Of a stretch of 64,000 nt of DNA, positions 33,612 through 43,318 are shown one piece after another. The notes beneath the pieces were generated by a model. It had not been told where the DNA came from. It did not search any database and was given only the letters and a program-made list of their open reading frames with translations. The position numbers and the translations under genes were made by a program. Source of the DNA: Deminuibacter soli (GTDB taxonomy: Bacteria > Bacteroidota > Bacteroidia > Chitinophagales > Chitinophagaceae); NCBI RefSeq assembly GCF_003412455.1, contig NZ_QTJU01000002.1, positions 62,001 through 126,000 of the forward strand, in the 5' to 3' direction. Positions within the stretch are counted from its first letter, which is position 1. Each line of letters begins with the position of its first letter.

Positions 33612-35885
33612 ATGAAAGTGACCAGGTACGGTGCATGCCTGCTGGGTGTATGCGGCATGTTTCTTTTTTACTCATTCGTATATAACAAAGATGCCGGCTA
33701 TGCTTACCGCAATGCTGCATTGCCGGTAAATGAGCGGGTGGCCGATCTGCTGAAACGCATGACGGTGACAGAAAAAATTAAACAGCTGGATATGTACTGG
33801 GGAAAGGAAGTGGCCAACATGCAGGGGCATGAAGCCGCATCCTGGTCGCCTGAAAAAACAAAGGAAATGATCGGCACGGAAGGTATTGGTTCTGTACATG
33901 ACCTGTACCCGCTTACTGCCGGTGTAAGTAACGATATACAACGGTATGCTATGGAGCACACGCGGCTTGGCATACCGGTGTTGTTTATAGAAGAAGGGCT
34001 GCATGGCTATTCGGGTTTGGGCAGTACCGAGTTCCCGGTGCCGCTGCAGTTGTCTGCCATGTGGGATACAGCACTGGTATACAAGGCTGGCCGCACGATT
34101 GCCACAGAAACAAGAGCGCATGGTGTGGATATGATATTGGGCCCTGTGCTTGACCTGGCACGTGACCCGCGCTGGGGCAGGGTGGAAGAAACTTATGGTG
34201 AAGATCCCTATCTCAATGCGCGCAATGGTGTTGCCATGGTGAAAGGTTTGCAGGGAACAGCTTTAAACAGTGACAATGCTGTTGTATCTGAACCCAAACA
34301 CTTTGCCGTACACAGCGTGCCCGAGGGTGGTGCGAATATCAGCGCAGTGAATATGGGCGAGCGGGAAGCACGGTCTTCTTTTTTATATGTGTTTGAGAAA
34401 GCCGTGAAAGAAGGAAAGGCCAAAGGTATTATGGCTGCCTACCACGAGCTGGATGGTGTGCCCTGTGTAGACAACAAGTGGTTGCTCACCGATGTGCTGC
34501 GTAAGGAATGGGGTTTTAACGGCTTTGTACTGTCTGATCTGGGTGCCATTAAAATGAGCCTGGAAGCACACCAGGTGGCGGATGACATGAGCGATGCACT
34601 GGCAGAAACACTGAAGGCCGGTTTGGATATGCAGTTCTACGACTTTGCGCATGCTGATTTTATGAAGGCCATGCAACAGGCAGTGAGCAGTAAAAATCTC
34701 TCCATGCAGGAGCTGGACAGGGCAGTGGGTGATGTGCTGCGTGTAAAATTTATGCTGGGTTTATTCGATCATCCTTACACTGATACACAATTAAAGAACC
34801 AGGTGTTTCATACGCCTGAACATGCGGCGCTTGCCCTGCAGGCTGCACAGGAAGGCATTGTATTGCTGAAAAACGACAATAAGGTATTGCCATTGCGCGC
34901 CAATGAAGGCAGTATTGCTGTGATTGGTGCACTGGCTACCAGCAATTATGTAGGCGGTTATGCCAATGATTCATCCAAAGGTGTCTCTATTCTTGATGCC
35001 CTGAAACAACGAACTGCGGGCAAAGTGAACTTGGCATATGAGCCGGGTTATGCAGATAGCAAAGCGCCTGCTGCAGAACAACAGGCGCTGCTGCAAAAAG
35101 CCGTGGCTGCTGCCCGTAATGCAGATGTGGCAGTTGTGGTGCTGGGCGAGGAATCTGCCGTAATTGGTGAGGGTAAAGACCGTGCGCATCTTGATCTTGG
35201 TCAGCAGCAGATTGATTTGATGAAGGCGCTTGTGGCTACAGGCAAACCGGTGGTTGCAGTACTGTTCAATGGCCGGCCTTTAACATTGGGCTGGGTGGCA
35301 GACAATGTGCCCGCTATTGTTGAAAGCTGGTTTGGTGGCGAAGCAGGCGGTTTGGCTACCGCTGATGTATTGCTCGGCAATATCAATCCATCAGGCAAAC
35401 TGCCGATTTGTTTTCCACGCTCTGTAGGTCAGTTGCCGTTCTATTACAACCGCAAACCAACTACTTCGCATAAATATGTAGATGAAGCAGACACGCCTTT
35501 ATACCCGTTTGGACATGGCCTCAGCTATACACAATTCAACTACTCTGATATTACAGTGCAGCCTGCTGTAATACCTGTGAATGGAAAAGCAACGGTAACT
35601 GTGCACATTAAAAACACCGGCACTACAGCAGGGTCAGAGGTGGTGCAGCTGTACATCCGCGACCGGGTGGGTAGTGTAACCACACCGGTGAAATCGTTAC
35701 GGGGTTTCAGCCGTATTTACCTGAAGTCAGGCGGGGAAGGCACAGTTCAATTTACACTGGGGGCTGAAGAACTGGCCCTGTGGAACAGGGAGATGAAGCA
35801 TGTGGTAGAGCCGGGCTGGTTTACGGTTATGGCGGGCAGCTCTTCGGCGGATATCAGGCAGGTGGATAGTTTGAGGGTGAGATAG
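33612..35885 (+). CDS. GH3 beta-glycosidase
   Basis: Exported retaining GH3 enzyme, 757 aa. A hydrophobic N-terminal segment (GACLLGVCGMFLFYSFVY) may serve as signal peptide or membrane anchor. The first barrel contains FIEEGLHGYSG, GPVLDLARDPRWGRVEETYG, KHFAVHSVPEGG and the predicted nucleophile Asp309 in FVLSDLGAIK, where many relatives have SDW. The alpha/beta sandwich domain follows (AVIGALATSNYVGGYAND, VLGEESAVIGEGKDRAHLDL) and the C-terminal fibronectin-III-like domain (SEVVQLYIRDRVGSVTTPV). Typical activities are beta-glucosidase or beta-xylosidase. It is the third enzyme of the plus-strand PUL. Confidence 0.93.
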   Translation: MKVTRYGACLLGVCGMFLFYSFVYNKDAGYAYRNAALPVNERVADLLKRMTVTEKIKQLDMYWGKEVANMQGHEAASWSPEKTKEMIGTEGIGSVHDLYPLTAGVSNDIQRYAMEHTRLGIPVLFIEEGLHGYSGLGSTEFPVPLQLSAMWDTALVYKAGRTIATETRAHGVDMILGPVLDLARDPRWGRVEETYGEDPYLNARNGVAMVKGLQGTALNSDNAVVSEPKHFAVHSVPEGGANISAVNMGEREARSSFLYVFEKAVKEGKAKGIMAAYHELDGVPCVDNKWLLTDVLRKEWGFNGFVLSDLGAIKMSLEAHQVADDMSDALAETLKAGLDMQFYDFAHADFMKAMQQAVSSKNLSMQELDRAVGDVLRVKFMLGLFDHPYTDTQLKNQVFHTPEHAALALQAAQEGIVLLKNDNKVLPLRANEGSIAVIGALATSNYVGGYANDSSKGVSILDALKQRTAGKVNLAYEPGYADSKAPAAEQQALLQKAVAAARNADVAVVVLGEESAVIGEGKDRAHLDLGQQQIDLMKALVATGKPVVAVLFNGRPLTLGWVADNVPAIVESWFGGEAGGLATADVLLGNINPSGKLPICFPRSVGQLPFYYNRKPTTSHKYVDEADTPLYPFGHGLSYTQFNYSDITVQPAVIPVNGKATVTVHIKNTGTTAGSEVVQLYIRDRVGSVTTPVKSLRGFSRIYLKSGGEGTVQFTLGAEELALWNREMKHVVEPGWFTVMAGSSSADIRQVDSLRVR

Positions 35886-35969
35886 TGAGTTGTGAGTGAA
35901 AGCGGAGATATGGCATGGGGAAGAACATGCGCGCCAGCGCTTTTAATAAAACATCAAAAGCTTTTACGG

Positions 35970-38438
35970 ATGATGATACATAGGGTGATGAAATCTGTAT
36001 TGCCTGCTGCGTTGGCTTTGTGTGCAACAGTGGCCGGCGCGCAGCAAACAGGTATGCAGCTTTGGTACAAACAACCTGCAGGTAAAGTGTGGGAGGCGGC
36101 TTTGCCGGTGGGTAACGGACGCCTGGGTGCCATGGTGTATGGCAATCCCGGTGCCGAATTGCTGAAGCTGAATGAATCTACGGTGTGGAGCGGCGGGCCT
36201 AACCGCAACGATAATCCGCATGCGCTGGCTGCCTTGCCGGAGATCCGCAGGCGCTTGTTTGCGGGTGACTATGTAGGCGCGGATTCGCTGGCTGCTGCCA
36301 ATATTCAGTCGGAGAAGATCAATGGTATGCAATACCAGCCGGTGGGCGATTTATCACTCAGTTTTCCCGGTCATGAGCAATACAATGATTATCGCCGTGA
36401 GCTGGATATAGCGCGTGCGGTGGCTACCACCACTTATACAGCAGGTGGTGTGCGTTATACGCGCGAGGTATTTGTTTCTGCACCTGCACAGGTGATCGTG
36501 GTGCATCTAACGGCCAGCAAACCCTCGGCATTGAGTTTTGATGCAGGTTTCAGCAGTGAACAAAAAAGTGAGATCACTGCTGATAATGATGGATTGCTGT
36601 TAACCGGTATCACCAGCACCAAAGATGGTGTAGCCGGGCAGGTGAAGTTTTGTGCACAGGTGCGGGTGCTGCATACGGGCGGCACTGTACAGGTTAGTGG
36701 CCAACGGCTTAGTGTAAAACAGGCAACAGCAGTGACGCTGCTCATTAGTATGGGCACCAACGTGAATAATTACCATGATCTTACCCGCGATGAAAAAAAA
36801 TATGTAAGCGCTTACATAAATAAGGCGCAGCAACAAACCTATGCGCAGTTGCTCGCAGCACATACAAAAGCATACCAGCAATATTTTAACCGGGTACAAT
36901 TGAATCTCGGTACCACACCTGCTGCGGAATTGCCAACTGATGAACGCCTGAAAGCATTTGCTGCAGGCAATGATCCGCAACTGGTGGCGCTGTATTTCCA
37001 GTACGGGCGTTACCTGCTGATCTCGGCTTCGCAGCCGGGCGGGCAACCCGCCAACCTGCAGGGCATCTGGAACGATAAAATGGTACCGCCATGGGGCAGT
37101 AAGTATACCATTAACATCAATACTGAAATGAATTACTGGCCCAGTGAAGTAACTGCATTACCTGAAATGCATATGCCTTTGCTGCAAATGGTAAAAGAGT
37201 TGTCTGTTACCGGTGAACAGACTGCGAAGGTGATGTACGGCGCACGCGGATGGGTGGCGCATCACAACACGGATCTGTGGCGTATTACTGGGCCTGTTGA
37301 TCCTATTTATTATGGCATGTGGCCCATGGGCGGCGCATGGCTCAGCAGGCATTTGTGGGTGCATTATCTCTATAGCGGAGACAAGCAATACCTGCGTTCT
37401 GCATATCCTGCTTTAAAGGGTGCTGCACAGTTTTTTCTTGACTTCCTGACCGAAGAACCCACGCATCAATGGCTGGTAGTAGCACCTTCTATTTCGCCGG
37501 AGAATAGTCCCAAATCACATAACGGTAAATCTATTGCTGCGGGCGTTACAATGGATAACCAGCTGGTATTTGACCTGTTCTCGAATGTACAACATGCAGC
37601 AGCCGCACTGGATACGGATAAAGCATTTGCTGCACAGGTAACTGCTGCGAAGCTGCGCCTGCCGCCTATGCAGATTGGCCAGCACGGGCAGTTGCAGGAA
37701 TGGCTGCAAGACCTGGATGATCCGGCAGACAAGCACCGGCATATTTCGCATTTGTTTGGTTTGTATCCCGGCAGCCAGGTTTCACCATTCAGTAACCCGG
37801 CATTGTTTGCTGCTGCGCGGCAATCATTGATTTACCGCGGCGATATTTCCACCGGCTGGTCAATGGGCTGGAAAGTAAACTGGTGGGCGCGTTTGCTGGA
37901 TGGCGATCATGCCTACCAATTGATCAGGAACCAGCTAAGCCCGGTTGGTGCACACGATGGCGGCGGTACGTATCCCAATTTGCTGGATGCGCATCCGCCT
38001 TTCCAGATTGATGGTAATTTTGGCTGTGCAGCGGGTATTACTGAGATGCTGTTGCAAACTTATGATGGATGTTTGTATCCGTTGCCTGCATTGCCTGCTG
38101 CCTGGAAAACGGGCAGTGTACAAGGATTGCGTGCCCCGGGTGGCTTTATTATAAAAGATATGCAATGGAACAATGGCAGGCTGGTGAAACTGGTGCTGCA
38201 GTCTGTACTGGGTGGCAACTGCCGGCTGCGTTTGCCTGCTGCGCTGCGTATGCAGGGCGGTGCTGTATTATCTGCGGCAAGCGGCGCTAACAGCAATGTT
38301 TTTTATGCAACAGATGCCATCAAACAACCACTGGTAAGCAGTAAGGCTTTGGTTGCTACATTGCCCTTGCCGGCAACGCAACTGTATGACTTATCTACTG
38401 TAAAAGGGCAAACCTATACACTCATTGCCATTCCATAA
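35970..38438 (+). CDS. GH95 alpha-L-fucosidase/galactosidase type
   Basis: Secreted inverting GH95 enzyme, about 822 aa. Starts at 35970, 35973 or 35988 are possible; all give a signal peptide ending ALALCATVAGAQQ, and the frame reaching back to 35892 is unlikely to be coding. The N-terminal super-sandwich starts WEAALPVGNGRLGAMVYG and LNESTVWSGGPNRND. The toroid holds NINTEMNYWP with Asn382 and Asn384, and FQIDGNFG with Asp681, matching the Asn-Asn-Asp set described for the Bifidobacterium GH95 fucosidase AfcA. GH95 includes alpha-1,2-L-fucosidases and alpha-L-galactosidases. It closes the second PUL; the next gene is convergent with a 93-bp gap and no obvious terminator. Confidence 0.93.
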   Translation: MMIHRVMKSVLPAALALCATVAGAQQTGMQLWYKQPAGKVWEAALPVGNGRLGAMVYGNPGAELLKLNESTVWSGGPNRNDNPHALAALPEIRRRLFAGDYVGADSLAAANIQSEKINGMQYQPVGDLSLSFPGHEQYNDYRRELDIARAVATTTYTAGGVRYTREVFVSAPAQVIVVHLTASKPSALSFDAGFSSEQKSEITADNDGLLLTGITSTKDGVAGQVKFCAQVRVLHTGGTVQVSGQRLSVKQATAVTLLISMGTNVNNYHDLTRDEKKYVSAYINKAQQQTYAQLLAAHTKAYQQYFNRVQLNLGTTPAAELPTDERLKAFAAGNDPQLVALYFQYGRYLLISASQPGGQPANLQGIWNDKMVPPWGSKYTININTEMNYWPSEVTALPEMHMPLLQMVKELSVTGEQTAKVMYGARGWVAHHNTDLWRITGPVDPIYYGMWPMGGAWLSRHLWVHYLYSGDKQYLRSAYPALKGAAQFFLDFLTEEPTHQWLVVAPSISPENSPKSHNGKSIAAGVTMDNQLVFDLFSNVQHAAAALDTDKAFAAQVTAAKLRLPPMQIGQHGQLQEWLQDLDDPADKHRHISHLFGLYPGSQVSPFSNPALFAAARQSLIYRGDISTGWSMGWKVNWWARLLDGDHAYQLIRNQLSPVGAHDGGGTYPNLLDAHPPFQIDGNFGCAAGITEMLLQTYDGCLYPLPALPAAWKTGSVQGLRAPGGFIIKDMQWNNGRLVKLVLQSVLGGNCRLRLPAALRMQGGAVLSAASGANSNVFYATDAIKQPLVSSKALVATLPLPATQLYDLSTVKGQTYTLIAIP

Positions 38439-38531
38439 AGTTATGCGCCTGCGTTTCACCATACCTGTATTAGTTTACCCAACCCTGCACCCATTGTCTC
38501 CTTTATATTGGCAGCCATGGACCATACTTCA

Positions 38532-39104
38532 TTATAACCGCAAACTCATAGACAAGCTGAACCTTGGAAAAGTATATTTCATGGAATGGGTAATCTGTCG
38601 CAGCAGGCCACGTGTGTCGTACTGGTTTTCGACATAGTATTCCCGCTGCGTTTTAACCGTGTAGCCAAGGCTCAAGCTTACGCCCCTGCTGTGTTTATCC
38701 CACAAATGATAACCGATACCGCCTGCTGCAATCAGGCCGTTTTTAAAGCTACTCTCCGTGTAGTGAGAAAAGCCATAATAATGCTGGTCTTTTAAAGGGC
38801 TGGGAATATTGGTGCCAAGCTGTGCATACACAAACGGTGTTTCCGGTTTACGAAACAGCTGGTACTGCGCGGTTGCAAAAACCGGTATGCTGCGTATTTT
38901 ATAGAAGTCCAACCCGCCGCCAATACCTGCCATCCACTTGTTGTGTTGCAAGCCTGCTGATAAAGATACATCGGCACTTACATGGTCGTCGCCGTTGAGC
39001 AGGGATACCTGTGGCATTACAAAAAGGGAAGGCATTTTTACCTGTTGTGCGCACGCACAATGTGCAATGGCAGCAAACAGCACTGCCAGTAAAAAATGTT
39101 TCAT
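38532..39104 (-). CDS. small outer-membrane beta-barrel-type protein
   Basis: A 190-aa exported protein with signal MKHFLLAVLFAAIAHCACAQ. The mature part alternates polar and hydrophobic residues with Gly/Tyr turns (SADVSLSAGLQHNKWMAGIG, LIAAGGIGYHLWD, GVSLSLGYTVKTQREYYV) and ends with an aromatic-hydrophobic strand (RFSLSMSLRL), as in eight-stranded outer-membrane barrels. No specific family is recognised. It follows the LVIVD lipoprotein gene by 3 bp, so the two should be co-transcribed and may act together at the outer membrane. Confidence 0.7.
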   Translation of the reverse strand: MKHFLLAVLFAAIAHCACAQQVKMPSLFVMPQVSLLNGDDHVSADVSLSAGLQHNKWMAGIGGGLDFYKIRSIPVFATAQYQLFRKPETPFVYAQLGTNIPSPLKDQHYYGFSHYTESSFKNGLIAAGGIGYHLWDKHSRGVSLSLGYTVKTQREYYVENQYDTRGLLRQITHSMKYTFPRFSLSMSLRL

Positions 39105-39107
39105 GGG

Positions 39108-40367
39108 TTATTGATTTAGGATGGGTATGCTTGCCAGTACTTTTGCGGAAGCCGGGGTAGTGAAGTCAATGAAATACAAACCCTTGTCGGTTGCCGTAAT
39201 GGCTGTGTGACCTATAGTGACTATGTCGTAGGAATCGGGCACACTTACCTGTGAAATAAGGCTGGGGCTTGCAGGTTTTGTTACATCATAGATTTTTACA
39301 TTGCCATCACATACCAGCAACAGGTTGCCGGTTTTGCTCAATCCTTTGGGTGAAGTCATGCTTAAAGTCACGGGTGTACCGGGGTGATGAATATCAGTAA
39401 TGTCGATGATGTTCAGCTCATTTACATTGCCCTGGCAGCGTGTGTTGGTGTGCAGGGTAACATAAGCTGTTTTTTCATCAGCCACAACAGGGTCGCAGGA
39501 ACGCACATGGCCGAACATGCCCGCTGCAGCCGGATGGTCTGGATCTGCCGTATTGTAGATATACATGCCGGTTGTTGCGCCCAGGAACAGGTTGTCGCCG
39601 AAAGGGAATATTGTTTCTATGTTCGAGGCTATTGGTGCGCTGCCTACGTATGCAGGGTCTGTAGCATTGGATAAATTATAGACCATGAAGTTACCATAGC
39701 GGCAGGTATACAGGCGGTTCTTCAATAAAGCAAAGGCTGACATAGAACCATTTACTCCACTGCTGCTGCCGCCGCCTGATGATGAAGCGCTTGCGAAAGA
39801 CATGGGGTTGTCGGTTACATAGTAAACTAAGCCGGTGGGATTTTTATACACGTCGGAGAACCTGCGTTCAATGGTGGTATCGTGCCGAACCCAGTCTACA
39901 ATTATTTTACTGCTGTCGTTAATAAAAGCATTGCTGTAAAAGCGCTGGCCGAAGGCATTGTTTACTACTTTTTTCAATTGCACATGCTGCGGGTCGCTGA
40001 TGTCAGTAACAGTTAAATCTGTATAGCAATCTGCATAGAGGTAATTGCCTTGTATAGAGGCTTCCCTGTTGCCTGGAATGTTAATAAAGCCAATGTTTTT
40101 GGGCTGTGCTGGGTTACTGTAGTCTATAATATGAATGCCCCTGTCAGGTTCGTTGAGGAAAATATAGTTGCCTTTTACAACCAGTTTGCCGGTACGGTTA
40201 ATAGGTGTGGGCGCGCTGGTTTGTATGTTTTTATATACGGTTTCCCGTTCCTGGTACACGGGTGTGTAAAAGCTGTATTGTTCTTTGGTGGTGTCTTTGG
40301 TACAGCCTGCTATCCAGTAAATAACTGCACAGCAGGCAATAGTTGCCGCTATTAGTTTTGATTTCAT
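39108..40367 (-). CDS. LVIVD-repeat lipoprotein
   Basis: Lipoprotein of 419 aa (signal to IAGC, then TKDTTKE). The chain consists of LVIVD-type propeller repeats of about 40 aa: GNYIFLNEPDRGIHIIDYSN, GNYLYADCYTDLTVTDISD, GDNLFLGATTGMYIYNTADP, GNLLLVCDGNVKIYDVTKP. A Ser/Gly-rich linker (SSGGGSSSG) interrupts it near residues 195-210. LVIVD proteins are surface or periplasmic propellers of unknown function in Bacteroidota. First gene of a two-gene operon with the barrel protein. Confidence 0.87.
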   Translation of the reverse strand: MKSKLIAATIACCAVIYWIAGCTKDTTKEQYSFYTPVYQERETVYKNIQTSAPTPINRTGKLVVKGNYIFLNEPDRGIHIIDYSNPAQPKNIGFINIPGNREASIQGNYLYADCYTDLTVTDISDPQHVQLKKVVNNAFGQRFYSNAFINDSSKIIVDWVRHDTTIERRFSDVYKNPTGLVYYVTDNPMSFASASSSGGGSSSGVNGSMSAFALLKNRLYTCRYGNFMVYNLSNATDPAYVGSAPIASNIETIFPFGDNLFLGATTGMYIYNTADPDHPAAAGMFGHVRSCDPVVADEKTAYVTLHTNTRCQGNVNELNIIDITDIHHPGTPVTLSMTSPKGLSKTGNLLLVCDGNVKIYDVTKPASPSLISQVSVPDSYDIVTIGHTAITATDKGLYFIDFTTPASAKVLASIPILNQ

Positions 40368-40452
40368 ATTATGCGTTTAACCCTTGATGGCAGGCTTGTA
40401 AAAAACGTTGCATGCATAAAGGATATTCCGCAACCGTTCAGGTAATATTTTT

Positions 40453-40540
40453 TACCGCTCCGAAGGAGCCCTGTGGACAAAGAAACACAAAGGGAAAACC
40501 CGCAAAGGCTACAAAGAGCTGTTAACTAAATGGCATTGAA
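40453..40540 (+). repeat. ACAAAG-family dispersed repeat, full copy
   Basis: ACCGCTCCGAAGGAGCCC leads into ACAAAGAAACACAAAGGG, then AAAACCCGCAAAGGCTACAAAGAG and the tail TTAACTAAATGGCATTG, which ends 14 bp before the amidohydrolase stop codon. Confidence 0.65.
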
Positions 40541-40553
40541 TGCCCGAACAGGG

Positions 40554-41825
40554 TCAGGGGTGAATCAGCGATGTAAGAAAGGTGCCGGGGTTATCATACG
40601 CCAATGCCTTTACCTGGTCGGGTGCAAACAGCTCAAGAAAGTTTTTCTGCAGGCCGGGCTCGTCGCCATCTTCTTCTTCCTGTGTTAAATAATAGTCGGT
40701 GCCATACATCAGCTTCTTTATCAATGGGGTTCCCCACCCGTCTACCATATCGGGTTGTTTAAAGCGGTCTATAATGGCCTGTAATGCCTTACGATCGCTG
40801 AGTGTGTAGGAGATATCAGAATATACGTTTTTGTATTTTTTCATGAGTGCAATCACATGCTCGTACCAGTTGTCGTTCAGGTAATCAGGATAGGCCGGGC
40901 CTTCTGATTTTTCGGTGGGAAAGGCACTCCGCCTTACTTCTGTTGAGCCACCGAGATGGGCGAGGCATAATTTAAAGTCGGGGTATTTTTCAAGAATGGG
41001 GATATAGTTCTCCGGGTGACCGAATACATTACACCAGATGCGGTTTTTCTTGTGCAGTGCCGTATCATTCCCTACATTTTGTATGCGTTGCCTGATAGAG
41101 GGCATCACGGTTGCATTTTCATTCAGGCTTTCTACCGGGAAATTGCCGCTGCCTAATATTGAATCGAACCTGCCGAGGTAAAACGATCCGGAGCGTGTGC
41201 AATGCGTCATTACCGGGATACCGTTTCCGGCAGCCCATTTCCATACTTCATCCAGGCGTTTATCGAACGGGAAGAAGCCTGCTGCGGGGTATATTTTCAA
41301 ACCATAAAATCCTGCCTCTGTGTTAATGTATTTTTTTGCCCATTGCTCCAGCAGCGAGAAACCTGTTTGCCTGGAATCGATGCCCAGGAAGGGATAGATA
41401 TTGTCGCGGTAAAGTGCATTGCGCTTCAGGTTGCATACTTCTTCCACTTGTGTTTGCACGCGTATGTGGGTAGATGTTTGTTCGAGATCGAGGAAGTCAA
41501 GCACCTGTGTGAGCACGATGATCTTATGTCCGCCTTCAAAGCGTGCGTAGTATTTATTCAGCGGTTTAAAAATGTCTTCCTGGCTTACAGAGGTGCCTGT
41601 TTCGATAAACTCAATATACCGTTTCACCAGTTCCAGTTTGCCGGGCGAAAAAATAGTGAGCGCTTTTAATGCGCCTTTCATGGCCCAGCGTGTGCCTTTC
41701 TTCTGCAGCAGTTTATTTACCCATTCGGCCAGTGTGGTGTTGGAGATCACTGTTTTCAGGAAGTAATCCGGGGCATGATTTACTGTGAATATATGTGTGT
41801 GTATGTTGGTAAAAGAGGTGTTCAT
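40554..41825 (-). CDS. amidohydrolase-family (TIM-barrel) metal-dependent hydrolase
   Basis: Cytoplasmic 423-aa protein of the amidohydrolase_2 type. Metal-ligand motifs are in order: NIHTHIF (His9, His11), PVMTHCTRSG, LCLAHLGGSTE and a late Asp in YGTDYYLT. There is no signal peptide. The family hydrolyses or decarboxylates small cyclic or amide substrates; the substrate here is unknown. It is encoded 12 bp after the membrane protein at 41838-43001, so the two probably form an operon. Remaining parts show no second domain. Confidence 0.8.
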   Translation of the reverse strand: MNTSFTNIHTHIFTVNHAPDYFLKTVISNTTLAEWVNKLLQKKGTRWAMKGALKALTIFSPGKLELVKRYIEFIETGTSVSQEDIFKPLNKYYARFEGGHKIIVLTQVLDFLDLEQTSTHIRVQTQVEEVCNLKRNALYRDNIYPFLGIDSRQTGFSLLEQWAKKYINTEAGFYGLKIYPAAGFFPFDKRLDEVWKWAAGNGIPVMTHCTRSGSFYLGRFDSILGSGNFPVESLNENATVMPSIRQRIQNVGNDTALHKKNRIWCNVFGHPENYIPILEKYPDFKLCLAHLGGSTEVRRSAFPTEKSEGPAYPDYLNDNWYEHVIALMKKYKNVYSDISYTLSDRKALQAIIDRFKQPDMVDGWGTPLIKKLMYGTDYYLTQEEEDGDEPGLQKNFLELFAPDQVKALAYDNPGTFLTSLIHP

Positions 41826-41837
41826 GTCATTCGTTTT

Positions 41838-43001
41838 TTAGTTGGATGGTTTGGCTCCTGAGCGGCGGATGTTGACTACGCGCAGCAGCAGGTCGAACCA
41901 GAAAGGTGCACCGGCAGTTAATGAGAAACTGGTAATGAAGATACCGGCAACGTAGAGGAAGAAGTTGGTGAACGACCATACTTTGTGTTCTTCAAAATAG
42001 GTTTTGTCTGCAGGTGTTTTATAATTAAACCAGCTCAACGGCGCCATACTGCCCCGCCAGCCCAGCGGCAGGCCGATGGTTGACAGGGAATCAATTTGTA
42101 CCAGTACCTGCTGCAAGTGTTTCGTGGTATCGATATGAGAAAACAGGGTGTCTATCACCGAACGCTGGTTGTGTAGTACATTGTTGTATTTATCAAGCAT
42201 GCGCTGGAAACTGCTGTCTGTGTTTTGCCCGGGTGCTTGAATAGCCTTGTATGCGCGGTCCAGTGCAGCAAGCGAGGTGTCGGTTTTTGCTTCGCTGTAG
42301 CGCTGCGCCATGCTTTCGGCAATTGGTTCCAGTTTATTGCGCAGGTCGGGGCTGCGGTACAGTGTCTGGAAAAGATGGATGCTATCTACATTCAGCACCA
42401 GCGCCACCAGCAGGGCGATATAAAAAATACGGTGGCGCATCCAGGTTTTGTACCAGCCTGAGGTGCGTTCCATCTGGTCGTTGTACCATTGTTGTATTTC
42501 GGTTTTAAGCAGGGGGAGCGGATCGTCTTTGGCTATGTTCTCACACCGTTCCACCATATTCACCAGCAGCATCTTCAGGTCTGTATGGTGCATAAGTTCC
42601 ACGCCTTTTTTAAACTTGTTAAACACGGAATCCGGTACAGGGGTAACGGCCTGGCCGGCTGGCGGTGTGGCGGCACTTGTGCCATAAGAGCGTGCGGTAT
42701 TGCAAATAACATCGATAAGTGTATTGCTGAAAAGGGCAGCACTGATATACTGGGGCAGGCTATATTTGTCTTTTTTCAGGTTCTTCACCATGGGGTGGTG
42801 ATACAGCAGCTGGCCAAAGTTGACATTGATGCCATCGTAAAACATATTGCCGATGGTTTTGTACAAGAGCTGGCCGCGTTCCTGGAAATAACCGTTTACG
42901 GCTTCGGTGAGGGTGCTCACCAGCAGGCTCAGCAAAGCAAAGATGAGCACCAGGCAAATGATGGTTGACAACAATGGGGAGTTGAAGAATCCTGTATTCA
43001 T
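41838..43001 (-). CDS. membrane protein of unknown function, operon partner of the amidohydrolase
   Basis: Inner-membrane protein of 387 aa starting at ATG 43001. TM segments are visible near the N-terminus (LLSTIICLVLIFALLSLLVS), in the middle (IFYIALLVALVLNVDSIHLF) and at the C-terminus (FTNFFLYVAGIFITSFSLTA). A loop of about 130 residues between the last two is polar and helix-prone (AQRYSEAKTDTSLAALDRAY). I do not recognise a named family. The C-terminal GAPFWFDLLLRVVNIRRSGA resembles the end of membrane proteins annotated only as hypothetical. Coupling to a metal hydrolase gene is the main clue to function. Confidence 0.75.
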   Translation of the reverse strand: MNTGFFNSPLLSTIICLVLIFALLSLLVSTLTEAVNGYFQERGQLLYKTIGNMFYDGINVNFGQLLYHHPMVKNLKKDKYSLPQYISAALFSNTLIDVICNTARSYGTSAATPPAGQAVTPVPDSVFNKFKKGVELMHHTDLKMLLVNMVERCENIAKDDPLPLLKTEIQQWYNDQMERTSGWYKTWMRHRIFYIALLVALVLNVDSIHLFQTLYRSPDLRNKLEPIAESMAQRYSEAKTDTSLAALDRAYKAIQAPGQNTDSSFQRMLDKYNNVLHNQRSVIDTLFSHIDTTKHLQQVLVQIDSLSTIGLPLGWRGSMAPLSWFNYKTPADKTYFEEHKVWSFTNFFLYVAGIFITSFSLTAGAPFWFDLLLRVVNIRRSGAKPSN

Positions 43002-43318
43002 GGCAAAGCGGTTAAAGCATAATAAATGGTGTGCCTGTGCAGGCATGCGTTTTTACGGGAGGAGTTGGGTGTGCAGCGGGGGAATAAAAGCATAGCAATG
43101 CTGCACTGTTGTAAACAGCGGGTCTTATCTGGAACGGGAAAGAAACCGGTGAAATTCCACAAGCGGAGGTAAATGCCGGGAACAGTAACTGTGTTTATAA
43201 AGTTTGAAAATTATTTCGAATAATGCAAGTGATTGCGGCTGATTAATTTTGTACAGGAGTGCGCATGCGGTGAATGCCGTATTTTTCAGTACGTTTTTTA
43301 TCATTAAAATATACAGTT
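43002..43318. other. intergenic gap with promoter for the DinB-like gene
   Basis: The gap separates two divergent genes. A GTGCAGC/GCTGCAC inverted repeat lies near 43070-43110. Apart from the TAATTTTG element near the right end nothing else stands out. Confidence 0.4.
43244..43251 (+). promoter_or_regulatory. -7 promoter element TAATTTTG
   Basis: An exact match to TAnnTTTG, 68 bp before the DinB-like start codon. A good -33 TTTG at the normal distance is not visible. Confidence 0.45.
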
